Shown piece after piece: positions 1 through 8,028 of a stretch of 64,000 bases of DNA. The stretch is from Syntrophales bacterium (GTDB taxonomy: Bacteria; Desulfobacterota; Syntrophia; Syntrophales; UBA2210). Below the pieces are notes generated by a model. It made no database searches. It saw only the letters and a list, made by a program, of their open reading frames with translations, and was not told the origin of the DNA. Made by a program: the position numbers and the translations under genes. Every line of letters starts with the position of its first letter. Positions within the stretch are counted from its first letter, which is position 1. The stretch is taken from the NCBI GenBank assembly GCA_023228425.1, contig JALOBE010000004.1, forward strand, positions 52,158 to 116,157, read 5' to 3'.

Positions 1-293
1 ACGGTGCCTGTTATGTCTTGTGTGTCGGTGGTGATGCCCAGCATCATTGTGGCCCGGTATTCCTTGTCGTCCTCCGCGAGAAAAGGCGCCATTTTCGTTC
101 CCTCATTGATGCAGAGGGGAAGTACTCCCGTTGCCAGGGGATCGAGCGTTCCCGTGTGTCCGATTTTTCGAATTCCCAGTATCTTTCGCAGGTCCCGTAC
201 GACATCGAAGGAGGTCTTGCCCGCCGGCTTGTCCACAACGACGATGCCGCTCATATCCGCCTTTCGTTCCTCGGTCCGCTCATGTCCGGTCAT
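1..293 (-). CDS. truB: tRNA pseudouridine synthase B, 3' part cut by window edge
   Basis: TruB isomerises U55 to pseudouridine in the T-arm of tRNAs. Translating the minus strand gives the conserved N-terminus with VVVDKPAGKTSFDVV and then HTGTLDPLATGVL, which holds the catalytic aspartate of the TruB family. The gene runs off the left edge, so only about 97 codons are visible. Two in-frame starts exist. The ATG at 293 overlaps the end of the upstream rbfA-nrnA gene by 14 bases and follows a GGAGG/GGAGAG-rich stretch. The ATG at 254 begins directly at the conserved MSGIVVV segment. I use 293 because the overlap suggests translational coupling, but 254 is possible. Its place after rbfA and nrnA in the nusA-infB operon is the usual one. 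Confidence 0.88.
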   Translation of the reverse strand, partial: MTGHERTEERKADMSGIVVVDKPAGKTSFDVVRDLRKILGIRKIGHTGTLDPLATGVLPLCINEGTKMAPFLAEDDKEYRATMMLGITTDTQDITGT

Positions 294-1608
294 TCTCTCC
301 GGCCTCCTCATCATCCAGATGGTCGGCCACAACGGCATCAACCCTGTTTCTCACATCTTCCAGACTTCCCGCAATCCTGCAGGCTGATGCGTTTCGGTGG
401 CCTCCTCCCCCGAAGACCCGGGCCGCCCGTTCCACGTCCGCCGATCCCTTTGACCTGAAACTGACCTTCCAGGATCCGTCGACCATTTCGAAGTATGTCA
501 GGGCTATGCGGATCCCTTCGATGGCCCGGACCTGATCGACGATGCCTTCGGCATGCTCGGGCAGGGCCCGCTCTTCTCTCATGGTGGCCTGGTCCAGGAC
601 CACGGAGCCGACCATTCCCCCATGGCTCAGGCGCAGGGTTCCCAAGGCCCGGGTCATGAGTCTCACGGCTGTAAGCGCCCGTGTCTCATAAATGTTTTCC
701 GATACCTCCCGGGGATCAGCGCCGGCATCCACGAGCCGGGCGGCAAGGACGAAGGTGTCCCGGCCGGTGTTTGAATACCTGAAAGAGCCCGTGTCGGTGA
801 TCACCGCCGTGTAAATGTTCACGGCAACCTCTGTCGTCAGGGGAACACCCAGCCTGTCGATGATGCGCACCAGCAGTTCTCCCGTCGAACTGACCGTGGT
901 GTCGATCAGGGAAAGGGGCCCCTCAGTATCGTTCGGACGATGGTGATCGATGATGATCAGCCTGTCCACGGACTTGATTTTTTCGGCTTCAGTCCCGATC
1001 CTCTCCGGTTCGTTACAGTCGAGCAGAACAACCGCGTCGAACCGGTCCACGGAACCGAGCGTGTGGGCAATCGCGCCGACTCCCGGAAGAAACCGGTATA
1101 TGTCGGGTACTTTGTCCTGGCAGAAAACGAGAGCCTCCTTGCCCATGCCCCGAAGGACGTGGGAAAGGGCAAGAAGAGAGCCTATGGCGTCTCCGTCGGG
1201 ACGCACATGAGACGCGAGCAGGAGCGACCGGGACTGGCGGATGGCATCGGCCACCCGATCCGCCGCGGGAGTCTCGATCCTGGTCAGAATCCGCTCTATG
1301 CGCGCCCCGTAGTCGAAGGATTCGTCGAAGGTGAATTCGATATTCGGCACGTACCGAAGCTTCAGGTGCTTTCCCAGTTCCCGCTTGAAAAAGCTCGTAG
1401 CCTTTTTAAGCCCCTCCGCCGTTTCCTTTGTGTAGCCTTCTTCTCCCATCCTGACAAAAAATATCCGGGCAAACCGCAGGTCGTCGGACATCTTTACGCC
1501 CGTTACGGTAAGATTCTGAATTCGGGGATCGGCGACGTCGCGAAGTATCAGACGCGACAGCTCCGCCTTTATGAGATCGGCTACCCGGTCTGCCCTCTTA
1601 TGAGTCAT
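280..1608 (-). CDS. rbfA-nrnA: RbfA-NrnA fusion: ribosome-binding factor A joined to DHH/DHHA1 phosphoesterase
   Basis: One uninterrupted 442-codon frame carries two proteins that are normally separate. Residues 1-110 are RbfA, a KH-fold 16S rRNA maturation factor (RADRVADLIKAEL, DPRI, KMSDDLRFARIFF). From about residue 115 it is a DHH-DHHA1 phosphoesterase of the NrnA type, which degrades nanoRNA and 3'-phosphoadenosine-5'-phosphate: DGDAIGS near 138, LLDCNEP near 197, the DHH motif at 221-223 and GGGHRNAS near 402. No stop or frameshift lies between them, and the linker is only a few residues (around RIETPAAD). In most relatives rbfA and nrnA are adjacent genes in this operon, so the fusion probably arose by loss of the rbfA stop. 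The start at 1608 follows AAGGTAAG and matches the RbfA N-terminus. An ATG at 1635 would add nine residues. The start overlaps the ylxP stop. Confidence 0.88.
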   Translation of the reverse strand: MTHKRADRVADLIKAELSRLILRDVADPRIQNLTVTGVKMSDDLRFARIFFVRMGEEGYTKETAEGLKKATSFFKRELGKHLKLRYVPNIEFTFDESFDYGARIERILTRIETPAADRVADAIRQSRSLLLASHVRPDGDAIGSLLALSHVLRGMGKEALVFCQDKVPDIYRFLPGVGAIAHTLGSVDRFDAVVLLDCNEPERIGTEAEKIKSVDRLIIIDHHRPNDTEGPLSLIDTTVSSTGELLVRIIDRLGVPLTTEVAVNIYTAVITDTGSFRYSNTGRDTFVLAARLVDAGADPREVSENIYETRALTAVRLMTRALGTLRLSHGGMVGSVVLDQATMREERALPEHAEGIVDQVRAIEGIRIALTYFEMVDGSWKVSFRSKGSADVERAARVFGGGGHRNASACRIAGSLEDVRNRVDAVVADHLDDEEAGENDRT

Positions 1609-1936
1609 CGAACTTACCTTCTCGAAGATAGACATCTTCGCCGTAATCGGACAGGGTGAGCAGTTCTTTTTTCGCGTCCACTATTTCAACCAGACGAAGG
1701 TCTTCCATATAATTCATGATGGTACTCATGGTGGAATCGATGTGCCCCCGTTCGTTTCCCACGACGGCAAAGCCCAGGGTGCATCGTTTCCAGTTGTCGT
1801 TATCGCCGACTTCCGCCATGGATATATTAAAGGTATTTCGAACACGGGCCGTCACTTTTCGTACCACGGCGCGCTTTTCCTTCAGCGACCGGCACTCGGG
1901 TATAAATAACTTGATTATGCCTGTTCCCACTACCAC
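1598..1936 (-). CDS. ylxP: YlxP-like DUF503 protein
   Basis: A small DUF503-family protein of 112 residues and unknown biochemical role, encoded between infB and rbfA as in many bacteria. The hallmark N-terminus is clear: VGTGIIKLFIPECRSLKEKR, then NISMAEVG and a C-terminal half ending in an acidic tail. I choose the GTG at 1936 because AAGGAG stands five bases upstream and the family starts at this point. A longer frame reaching an ATG at 2020 adds 28 low-complexity, Arg-rich residues with no family match. The 3' end overlaps the rbfA-nrnA start, implying coupled translation. A role in ribosome or 30S maturation is only inferred from context. Confidence 0.85.
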   Translation of the reverse strand: MVVGTGIIKLFIPECRSLKEKRAVVRKVTARVRNTFNISMAEVGDNDNWKRCTLGFAVVGNERGHIDSTMSTIMNYMEDLRLVEIVDAKKELLTLSDYGEDVYLREGKFDDS

Positions 1937-2062
1937 ACTGAAACTCCTTCGGGTTCCCGGAGGTTCCTCGCGGGCCGCCGAACACTGCTCCGAATGTCGC
2001 CCCCGGGAGGGGCGTGCCATACGGAACGACCTGTTCTTCAGAGCAACGGCGCGGGGCTCGCC

Positions 2063-4555
2063 TCAACCCTTCGTTCCCTCGAGAGTCCGCTCAACTTTCC
2101 GTTTCGTGTAGGTTTCAACGATGTCCCCTACCCGTATGTCATCGAACCCGTCAACGCCGATGCCGCACTCATACCCCGACGCGACCTCTTTGACGTCGTC
2201 CTTGAATCGTTTCAGGGATAGGAACTTGCCGTTGTGTATGACAATCCCGTCCCTGATAAGCCGGAGAAGGGAGCTTCTCGCCAGTTTGCCGCTTGTGACA
2301 TAACTGCCGGCTATGACACCCACCTTGGGGATCCTGAAGATTTCCCGTACCTCCGCGGTGCCTTCTCGCTCTTCTTCGTACAGGGGTTCCAGGAGACCTT
2401 CCATTGCGGCCCTGACTTCAGCGATGGCTTCGTATATGATTTCATAAAACTTGAGATCCACGCCTTCCTGTTCTGCCAGGTCAATAATGCGGGCGTCGGG
2501 ACGGACCCGGTAGCCTATGATGACCGCCTCTGAAGCGGAGGCGAGCATGACGTCATTCTCGTTAATAGTTCCCACCGAGGCGTGAATAATGGAGAGCTTG
2601 ATTTCATCTGTGCTGATTTTCTGCAGGGCTTCCGAAAGAGCCTCGATGGATCCCTGCACGTCGCCCTTGAGTACAACCCTGAGTTCCTTCGCCCCTTCTT
2701 TAATCCGCTCATAGAGCTGTTCCAGGGTGACCTTGGAGGTCATGGAAAGCTTTTTCTCCCGCTCCTTACGGGCCATGTACTCTCCTATTTCCCTGGCTTT
2801 CTTCTCATCCTCAACGCAGACGAAATCGATGCCCACGGAAGGAACTTTCGAGAAACCGATAACTTCGATGGGCGTCGAGGGGCCGGCCGATGAGACTCTT
2901 TTCCCCTGGTCGTCAATCATGGCCCGCACTTTTCCGTATTCTGTTCTTGAAACAAAGGCGTCTCCCTCGTGAAGCGTTCCCTCCTGTATGATGACCGTCG
3001 CCACGGGCCCCCGGCCCTTGTCGAGCTTGCTTTCGATGATGATGCCCTGGGCGGGCCTGTCGGGATCGGCCTTGAGTTCCAGAATGTCTGCCTGAAGCAG
3101 GATCAGTTCGAGCAGGTCGTCGATCCCTCGATTCTCCTTGGCTGAAACATCCGCGAATATGGTGTCGCCGCCCCAGTCTTCCGGGACCAGACCGTGCTGG
3201 GACAATTGAGTCCGGATCCTTTCCCTGTCGGCTCCGGGTTTGTCGATTTTGTTGACGGCCACGATAATGGGAACACCGGCGGCACGAGAGTGGTTGATGG
3301 CCTCCACGGTCTGGTCCATGACCCCGTCGTCGGCCGCGACAACAAGAACCACGATGTCGGTTACTTTGGCGCCTCTGGCACGCATGGTGGTAAAGGCTTC
3401 ATGGCCCGGCGTATCAAGGAAAACAATGTCCCGGTCGTTGATATGAACGTGGTAGGCGCCGATGGCCTGGGTGATTCCCCCCGTTTCGTCGTCAATGACG
3501 TTGGTCTTCCGGATAACGTCCAGGAGGGATGTTTTACCGTGATCCACATGTCCCATGACGGTTACCACCGGGGCCCGGGGACGGAGCTTCTCGGGCGTGG
3601 CTTCTGTCTTGGGGATAACCTCATCGTATTCGAAAGTCACCGTTTCCACCTGGTATCCGAACTCACCGGCCACCAGCGTCGCCACGTCGGCGTCGATGGA
3701 CTGGTTTATGGTTACCATCATGCCCATGCCCATGAGCTTCGAGATCACCTCGTTTGTTTTTACACCCATTCTCTTTGCCAGATCGCCGACCTGGATAGCT
3801 TCGTCCACCTTTATCCGCCTTTTAATCGCTTTGGGCGTGGTGATTTCCGTTTTTTTGGGGACGACGGCAACCGGCTTTCTCTGTGCCTTCCAGGCAACGA
3901 CCGCTTCGGGGTCCCGTTCCTTCCTGCCACGCCGTTCCTTTCGTTCCACGATCTGTTTGACAAAGGCCTTCTTGCGGGCGGGCACTTCCTCCACGGGGAC
4001 GGGAACGGGCCGCTTCCTCTTTTTCGCTTCCGGGACGGCGTCCTCGGCGGCTGTGGCCGGTTTTTCTTTCTCCTCCAGTTCTTTCTCCGCCTCGGGAGGG
4101 ATCGGAATCACGTCCGCCTCCGGCTGAACCGGTGACTTGTCGGCGACTTTATCGCGTTTGACTTCTTTCGGTTTTTCAGGCGCTCGCCGTTCTTCTTCCG
4201 CCGGTGCCGAAGGCTCGGGTGCCGTGGGTTCCGGTGCCGCAAGTTCAACTGCCGCAGGTTCAGGCGTCGCGGCTTCAGAGGCTTTGCTGTCCTCCGGCGT
4301 TTCTTCCACGACGGGTGGCGCCGGCTTTTCTTTCCGAACTGCTCTTCGGCGAATAACCGTTGATTTTACACGCTTTTCTACAACTTTGTCAGGTTCGCCC
4401 AAGGCAAATTCCCGCTTGGCACGATCGACGTCACTCTTTTCGAGAGTACTGGAATGAGACTTCACGGCTATGCCGATTTTTTCCAGGCGAGCGATGAGTT
4501 CTTTCGTTTCGATGGCGAGTTCTTTTGCAAGGTCGTACACTCTTTTTTTGGGCAT
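2063..4555 (-). CDS. infB: Translation initiation factor IF-2
   Basis: IF-2 is the GTPase that places initiator fMet-tRNA on the 30S subunit and drives subunit joining. The 830-residue protein has the N-terminal IF2_N helix bundle (KKRVYDLAKELAIETKELI), a long Pro/Glu/Ala/Lys-rich linker (about 60-235), a second IF2_N-like segment, then the G domain. There G1 is GHVDHGKTS near residue 334, followed by DTPGHEAF, NKID and a SAK-type G5 motif. Domains II, III and IV follow to the end. Length is normal for the family. It sits 46 bases after nusA with no ylxR between them, and 126 bases before ylxP, as part of the rimP-nusA-infB operon. Confidence 0.97.
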   Translation of the reverse strand: MPKKRVYDLAKELAIETKELIARLEKIGIAVKSHSSTLEKSDVDRAKREFALGEPDKVVEKRVKSTVIRRRAVRKEKPAPPVVEETPEDSKASEAATPEPAAVELAAPEPTAPEPSAPAEEERRAPEKPKEVKRDKVADKSPVQPEADVIPIPPEAEKELEEKEKPATAAEDAVPEAKKRKRPVPVPVEEVPARKKAFVKQIVERKERRGRKERDPEAVVAWKAQRKPVAVVPKKTEITTPKAIKRRIKVDEAIQVGDLAKRMGVKTNEVISKLMGMGMMVTINQSIDADVATLVAGEFGYQVETVTFEYDEVIPKTEATPEKLRPRAPVVTVMGHVDHGKTSLLDVIRKTNVIDDETGGITQAIGAYHVHINDRDIVFLDTPGHEAFTTMRARGAKVTDIVVLVVAADDGVMDQTVEAINHSRAAGVPIIVAVNKIDKPGADRERIRTQLSQHGLVPEDWGGDTIFADVSAKENRGIDDLLELILLQADILELKADPDRPAQGIIIESKLDKGRGPVATVIIQEGTLHEGDAFVSRTEYGKVRAMIDDQGKRVSSAGPSTPIEVIGFSKVPSVGIDFVCVEDEKKAREIGEYMARKEREKKLSMTSKVTLEQLYERIKEGAKELRVVLKGDVQGSIEALSEALQKISTDEIKLSIIHASVGTINENDVMLASASEAVIIGYRVRPDARIIDLAEQEGVDLKFYEIIYEAIAEVRAAMEGLLEPLYEEEREGTAEVREIFRIPKVGVIAGSYVTSGKLARSSLLRLIRDGIVIHNGKFLSLKRFKDDVKEVASGYECGIGVDGFDDIRVGDIVETYTKRKVERTLEGTKG

Positions 4556-4601
4556 GCTTGAAACTCCTGCTTATACGCCGGGTGCTTTCGCGGAGCATCC
4601 T

Positions 4602-5963
4602 CTATTGAGCGGGCGCGTCTTTATTGATCTCTTCCCTGTCTTCATCCGGTTCCGGTTCTGGTTCAGTTACAGTGCGTGCTCCGGCATCGATGTGCTCATG
4701 CTCCTGTTCGGCTTCCTCCTCCTCGTCGGCTCCATCGAACCGTGAGGCCTGGGCGATCCATGAGGCCGCTTTGTCTCTGGTTACTTTGAGGGCGGTTCCG
4801 AGCACCTCGGGATCGGCCGAGGTTATCATGGGAATTGTCTTGAATCCCTGGTTGAAGAGCATCTCCGCGGTTGTGGCGTCCACACCGGGGATTCTCTGGA
4901 GCGCCTTGATCGCCTCTTCTCTCTGGGCGTCCACGGACGAGCCGCTCTTAACGTCTATCTTCCAGCCCGTCAGGCGTGCCGCCAGTCGCACGTTCTGCCC
5001 GTTCTTGCCGATGGCCAGAGAAAGCTGATCGTCGGGGACGATGACTTCGATTGACCGTCCCTCCTCGTCGATGAAAACACGGTCAACCTTTGCCGGTGAA
5101 AGGGCGCTGCAGACATAGGAAACAGGATTGTCGGCGTAGGGGACGATATCGATCTTTTCTCCCCGCAGTTCCTGGACAACCCCCTGGACCCGCGATCCGC
5201 GCATGCCCACGCAGGCACCCACGGGATCGATATCGCGGTCCTTTGTTCTGACGGCAATTTTTGTTCGGTGGCCCGGTTCCCGTGCCACGTTGACAATTTC
5301 GATAAAACCCTCCGATATTTCCGGGACTTCAAGTTCAAAGAGGCACTTGATAAAAGCGGGGTGTGTTCGCGACAGGATGATCTGGGGACCCTTCGATATA
5401 TGTTTGACATCCACGATATAGGCCCTGATGCGCTCACCCCGCTTGAAGGTCTCCCGGTAAATCTGTTCAGATGTCGGAATGATTCCCTCCGCCCTTCCGA
5501 GATTCACGATGATGTTTCCGCCTTCAAAGCGTTGCACGGAACCGTTTGCCAGTTCTCCCTTGCGATCCTTGAATTCTTCATAGATGATATCCCGCTCGGC
5601 ATCCTTGACTTTCTGTATTATAATCTGTTTTGCGGCCTGCACGCCAATGCGCCCGAAGGTATTGGTTTCGATTTTCATGCCCAGACTGTCTCCGAGCTCC
5701 GCGCCCTCGTCAAGGGCGGCCCGGGCTTCCTCCAGCGATACCTGCATGTCCGGATGGATTACCTCGTTGACCACCGTCTTGAACTGAAAGACTTCGACTT
5801 CACCTATTTCTTCGTTGTAGGCGGCTTCCAGTTCCAGATCCTGTCCCATTTTCTTTTTTGCGGCCGTCAAAACCGCCGTTTCAAGGGCATCGACAATGAT
5901 GTCGCGGTCGAGTCCCTTTTCTTTGCCAAGCTGATCAATAAGACGTTTCAGATCTGGTCCCAT
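4602..5963 (-). CDS. nusA: Transcription termination/antitermination factor NusA
   Basis: NusA binds RNA polymerase near the exit channel and modulates pausing, intrinsic termination and antitermination. The 453-residue protein has the N-terminal polymerase-binding domain (1-125), an S1 domain (about 135-200), two KH domains with VGACVGMRGSRVQ and LAIGKNGQNVRLAARL, one helix-hairpin-helix segment around 350-400 and an acidic tail rich in Glu/Asp. Only one C-terminal repeat is visible, compared with two in E. coli, which is common outside the Gammaproteobacteria. It follows rimP by 21 bases and precedes infB by 46, so the genes are surely co-transcribed. Confidence 0.97.
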   Translation of the reverse strand: MGPDLKRLIDQLGKEKGLDRDIIVDALETAVLTAAKKKMGQDLELEAAYNEEIGEVEVFQFKTVVNEVIHPDMQVSLEEARAALDEGAELGDSLGMKIETNTFGRIGVQAAKQIIIQKVKDAERDIIYEEFKDRKGELANGSVQRFEGGNIIVNLGRAEGIIPTSEQIYRETFKRGERIRAYIVDVKHISKGPQIILSRTHPAFIKCLFELEVPEISEGFIEIVNVAREPGHRTKIAVRTKDRDIDPVGACVGMRGSRVQGVVQELRGEKIDIVPYADNPVSYVCSALSPAKVDRVFIDEEGRSIEVIVPDDQLSLAIGKNGQNVRLAARLTGWKIDVKSGSSVDAQREEAIKALQRIPGVDATTAEMLFNQGFKTIPMITSADPEVLGTALKVTRDKAASWIAQASRFDGADEEEEAEQEHEHIDAGARTVTEPEPEPDEDREEINKDAPAQ

Positions 5964-5984
5964 TGAATTATTCCTCCACCTTGT

Positions 5985-6458
5985 TCACAATTCATACTTG
6001 AGATTCGCCCTGTCGATGATACTGCGCGGTATGCGGCAGTGCTTTCCTTCCACGTCGACCACCACGATCCCGGTATTCCCGTCGGTGATGTAATCCACAA
6101 GGCATCCCGTGAAATTTTTTCGTCCGTCGATGCTCTCCCTGGTTCTGATTTTTATGGTTTTTCCCCGAAAGGCGAGAAAGTCCTTATCCCGGCTGAGGGG
6201 ACGATCGAGGCCGGGCGACGAAACTTCGAGGTCGTAGGGACCGGGAGGTATGTCGTATACGGAAAGTACATCTCCTATTTCATGACTTACCCGTGCGCAA
6301 TCATCAACGGTGACACCGCTGCCGCTGTCGATATAGATCCGTACCAGCCATCGCGCTTTTCCGCGTCTGCACTCAACGAGAACGAGTTCAAGGTCTTCGG
6401 CCTCGATGATCGGTTCGATCATCTTCCGGATCCGCACCTCGTATGATCCACGCTCCAT
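5985..6458 (-). CDS. rimP: Ribosome maturation factor RimP
   Basis: RimP (157 residues) helps 30S assembly. Conserved stretches are DLELVLVECRRG near residue 24, RIYIDSGSGVTVDDCARVS (N-terminal domain), and PYDLEVSSPGLDRPL at the domain junction, followed by the SH3-like C-terminal domain. The ATG at 6458 has no obvious Shine-Dalgarno sequence (GGTTACAGCGACC precedes it) and lies only about 20 bases after the T-tract of an intrinsic terminator that follows tRNA-Gly. Expression may therefore depend on read-through from the tRNA promoter or on an unrecognised start. It is the first protein gene of the nusA-infB operon, as in many bacteria. Confidence 0.93.
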   Translation of the reverse strand: MERGSYEVRIRKMIEPIIEAEDLELVLVECRRGKARWLVRIYIDSGSGVTVDDCARVSHEIGDVLSVYDIPPGPYDLEVSSPGLDRPLSRDKDFLAFRGKTIKIRTRESIDGRKNFTGCLVDYITDGNTGIVVVDVEGKHCRIPRSIIDRANLKYEL

Positions 6459-6478
6459 GGTCGCTGTAACCGTAAATG

Positions 6479-6502
6479 AAAAAAGTGGGCGGGGCCCACT
6501 TT
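6479..6502 (-). terminator. Intrinsic terminator/attenuator between tRNA-Gly and rimP
   Basis: On the minus strand the sequence forms a perfect nine-base-pair stem AAAGTGGGC / GCCCACTTT with a CCC loop, running straight into TTTTTT. This is a textbook rho-independent terminator. It lies about 60 bases after the tRNA-Gly 3' end and about 20 bases before the rimP start, so it could either end the tRNA transcript or act as a partial barrier into the rimP operon. Confidence 0.85.
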
Positions 6503-6563
6503 AAGTCAAGTGAATTTCTTTCGAAATCCCTATCATAAAGCAACTGTCATTGCAATGAAAAAA

Positions 6564-6638
6564 TGGAGCGGGCGATGGGGCTCGAACCCACGACGTCCAG
6601 CTTGGGAAGCTGACATTCTACCACTGAATTACGCCCGC
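6564..6638 (-). tRNA. tRNA-Gly (CCC anticodon)
   Basis: The minus strand reads GCGGGCG at the 5' end, pairing with CGCCCGC before T and an encoded CCA. A D-arm (TTCAGTGGTAGAA), an anticodon stem TCAGC/GCTGG around the loop TTCCCAA (anticodon CCC), and a T-arm with GGTTCGAGCC are all present. Length is 75 nt with CCA. It resembles glycine tRNAs such as E. coli glyU. It is located just upstream of rimP-nusA-infB, in the position held by metY in E. coli. Confidence 0.97.
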
Positions 6639-6663
6639 CTGAACCTCCCCGCGGCAATAACAG

Positions 6664-6709
6664 TTCATAACGGAGGATGAGACTCTCATCAAAGGGATGA
6701 ATTTGTCAA
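6664..6709 (-). promoter_or_regulatory. Candidate tRNA-Gly promoter with palindrome
   Basis: Two overlapping readings exist on the minus strand. TTGATG (6687-6692), 17 bases, TATGAA (6664-6669) places the start about 20 bases ahead of the tRNA. A perfect TTGACA at 6704-6709 has no good -10 at the right distance. A perfect 7-bp-arm palindrome, GATGAGAcTCTCATC (6676-6690), overlaps the -35/spacer and could be an operator. Both assignments are weak. Confidence 0.35.
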
Positions 6710-6737
6710 GATAAATCCGAGGACGGCACGGGCCGCC

Positions 6738-8027
6738 TTATCGTCCGAGTCTTCGTTTCACCGACGACGCGTGCGCGTCCAGCCCCTCCAGGAGCGCGAA
6801 GCGGACGGCGGCGTCCCCGATTTCCTCAAGGGATCGGGGCGTTAAGGAAACCAGGCTGGTCCTCTTGACGAAATCATACACACCCAGAGGTGACGCGAAT
6901 CGCGCCGTTCCAGCCGTGGGCAGGATGTGATTGGGGCCCGCCATGTAGTCGCCTACCGCTTCAGGGGTGTTGTGTCCCAGAAAAACCGCGGAGGCGTTTA
7001 CAACGGCGTCGAGCAGCTTCCGCGGTTCGGCCACCATCAGTTCCAGGTGTTCCGGAGCGAAACGGTTCGCGATCGCCACGGCTTCGTCGATGTCGCCGGT
7101 GACGATGATCCTGCCGAATCGTTCCAGGGAGACGGCGGCAATCGACTTTCGGGACAGTAGTTTCAACTGGCGGGTCACCTCGGTGACGACTTCGACGGCG
7201 AGGGCTTCATCGGGTGTCAGGAGGATTGATGATGCCTGCTCGTCATGCTCCGCCTGGGAGAGGAGGTCGGCGGCGACCAGTTCGGGCGATGCCGATCCGT
7301 CGGCGATGATCAGGATCTCACTGGGGCCGGCTATCATGTCGATGCCCACGGTGCCGAAAACGAGGCGCTTCGCCGTCGCGACGTAGATGTTCCCGGGGCC
7401 CACGATCTTGTCGACGGCGGGGATCGATTCAGTTCCATAGGCGAGGGCCGCGATGGCCTGGGCGCCGCCGACGCGGTAGATGCGATCGATTCCGGCGATG
7501 TGTGCCGCCGCCAGTATCAGCGGATTGACGACACCCTTCCTCGCGGGCGTGACGAGAAACAGTTCCCGAACTCCGGCTATGCGGGCGGGTATCGCCGCCA
7601 TGAGAACCGTCGAGGGGTAGGGGGCGAGTCCCCCGGGGGCATAGACGCCAACCCGTTGCAGGGGGCGGACTATCTGCCCCAGCTCCGTTCCCGTATCATC
7701 GGTGGTAAACCATGACTCAACCTTCTGCATGCGGTGAAACCGTTCTATGCGATTCGCTGAAAGTGTAAGGGCAGCCAGGTCGGCGGGGTCGATCACGGGA
7801 AGGGCCTCTTCGATTTCTTCAGGCCGTACCCGCACAGTACCGGCGTCAAGGGTGCTGTCGTCAAAGTGCCGGGTGTATTCGAAAAGCGCCTCGTCACCCC
7901 GGGTGGCTACGTCCCTGACGATTTTCTCGACATCACGGAGTACTGTTTCATCTGTCGGTTCCCCCCGCTTCAGCAGGCGGCGCAGTTCCGCTTCAAATGT
8001 TTCGGACCGGGACCTGATAATTTTCAT
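6738..8027 (-). CDS. hisD: Histidinol dehydrogenase
   Basis: HisD oxidises histidinol to histidine in two NAD-dependent steps, ending histidine biosynthesis. The 429-residue protein shows GVYAPGGLAPYPSTVLM, the nucleotide-binding VGGAQAIAALAYGT, VDKIVGPGNIYVA, AGPSEILIIAD, LSQAEHDEQA (zinc/catalytic residues) and FAPEHLEL, all family hallmarks. I start at the ATG at 8027 (MKIIRSRS), one base after the murA stop. A longer open frame upstream is antisense-like and overlaps murA. It is the only his gene here; in several related bacteria hisG sits between murA and hisD, and it is absent from this spot. Confidence 0.95.
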   Translation of the reverse strand: MKIIRSRSETFEAELRRLLKRGEPTDETVLRDVEKIVRDVATRGDEALFEYTRHFDDSTLDAGTVRVRPEEIEEALPVIDPADLAALTLSANRIERFHRMQKVESWFTTDDTGTELGQIVRPLQRVGVYAPGGLAPYPSTVLMAAIPARIAGVRELFLVTPARKGVVNPLILAAAHIAGIDRIYRVGGAQAIAALAYGTESIPAVDKIVGPGNIYVATAKRLVFGTVGIDMIAGPSEILIIADGSASPELVAADLLSQAEHDEQASSILLTPDEALAVEVVTEVTRQLKLLSRKSIAAVSLERFGRIIVTGDIDEAVAIANRFAPEHLELMVAEPRKLLDAVVNASAVFLGHNTPEAVGDYMAGPNHILPTAGTARFASPLGVYDFVKRTSLVSLTPRSLEEIGDAAVRFALLEGLDAHASSVKRRLGR

Positions 8028-8028
8028 C

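Noticed and set aside
3194..4135. Long open frame opposite infB
   Set aside because: It lies wholly antisense to infB with the composition expected from a G+C-rich gene read backwards; no domain or ribosome site. Similar antisense frames opposite nusA, hdrA, flxB, nfnB, prfA and M29 were rejected for the same reason.
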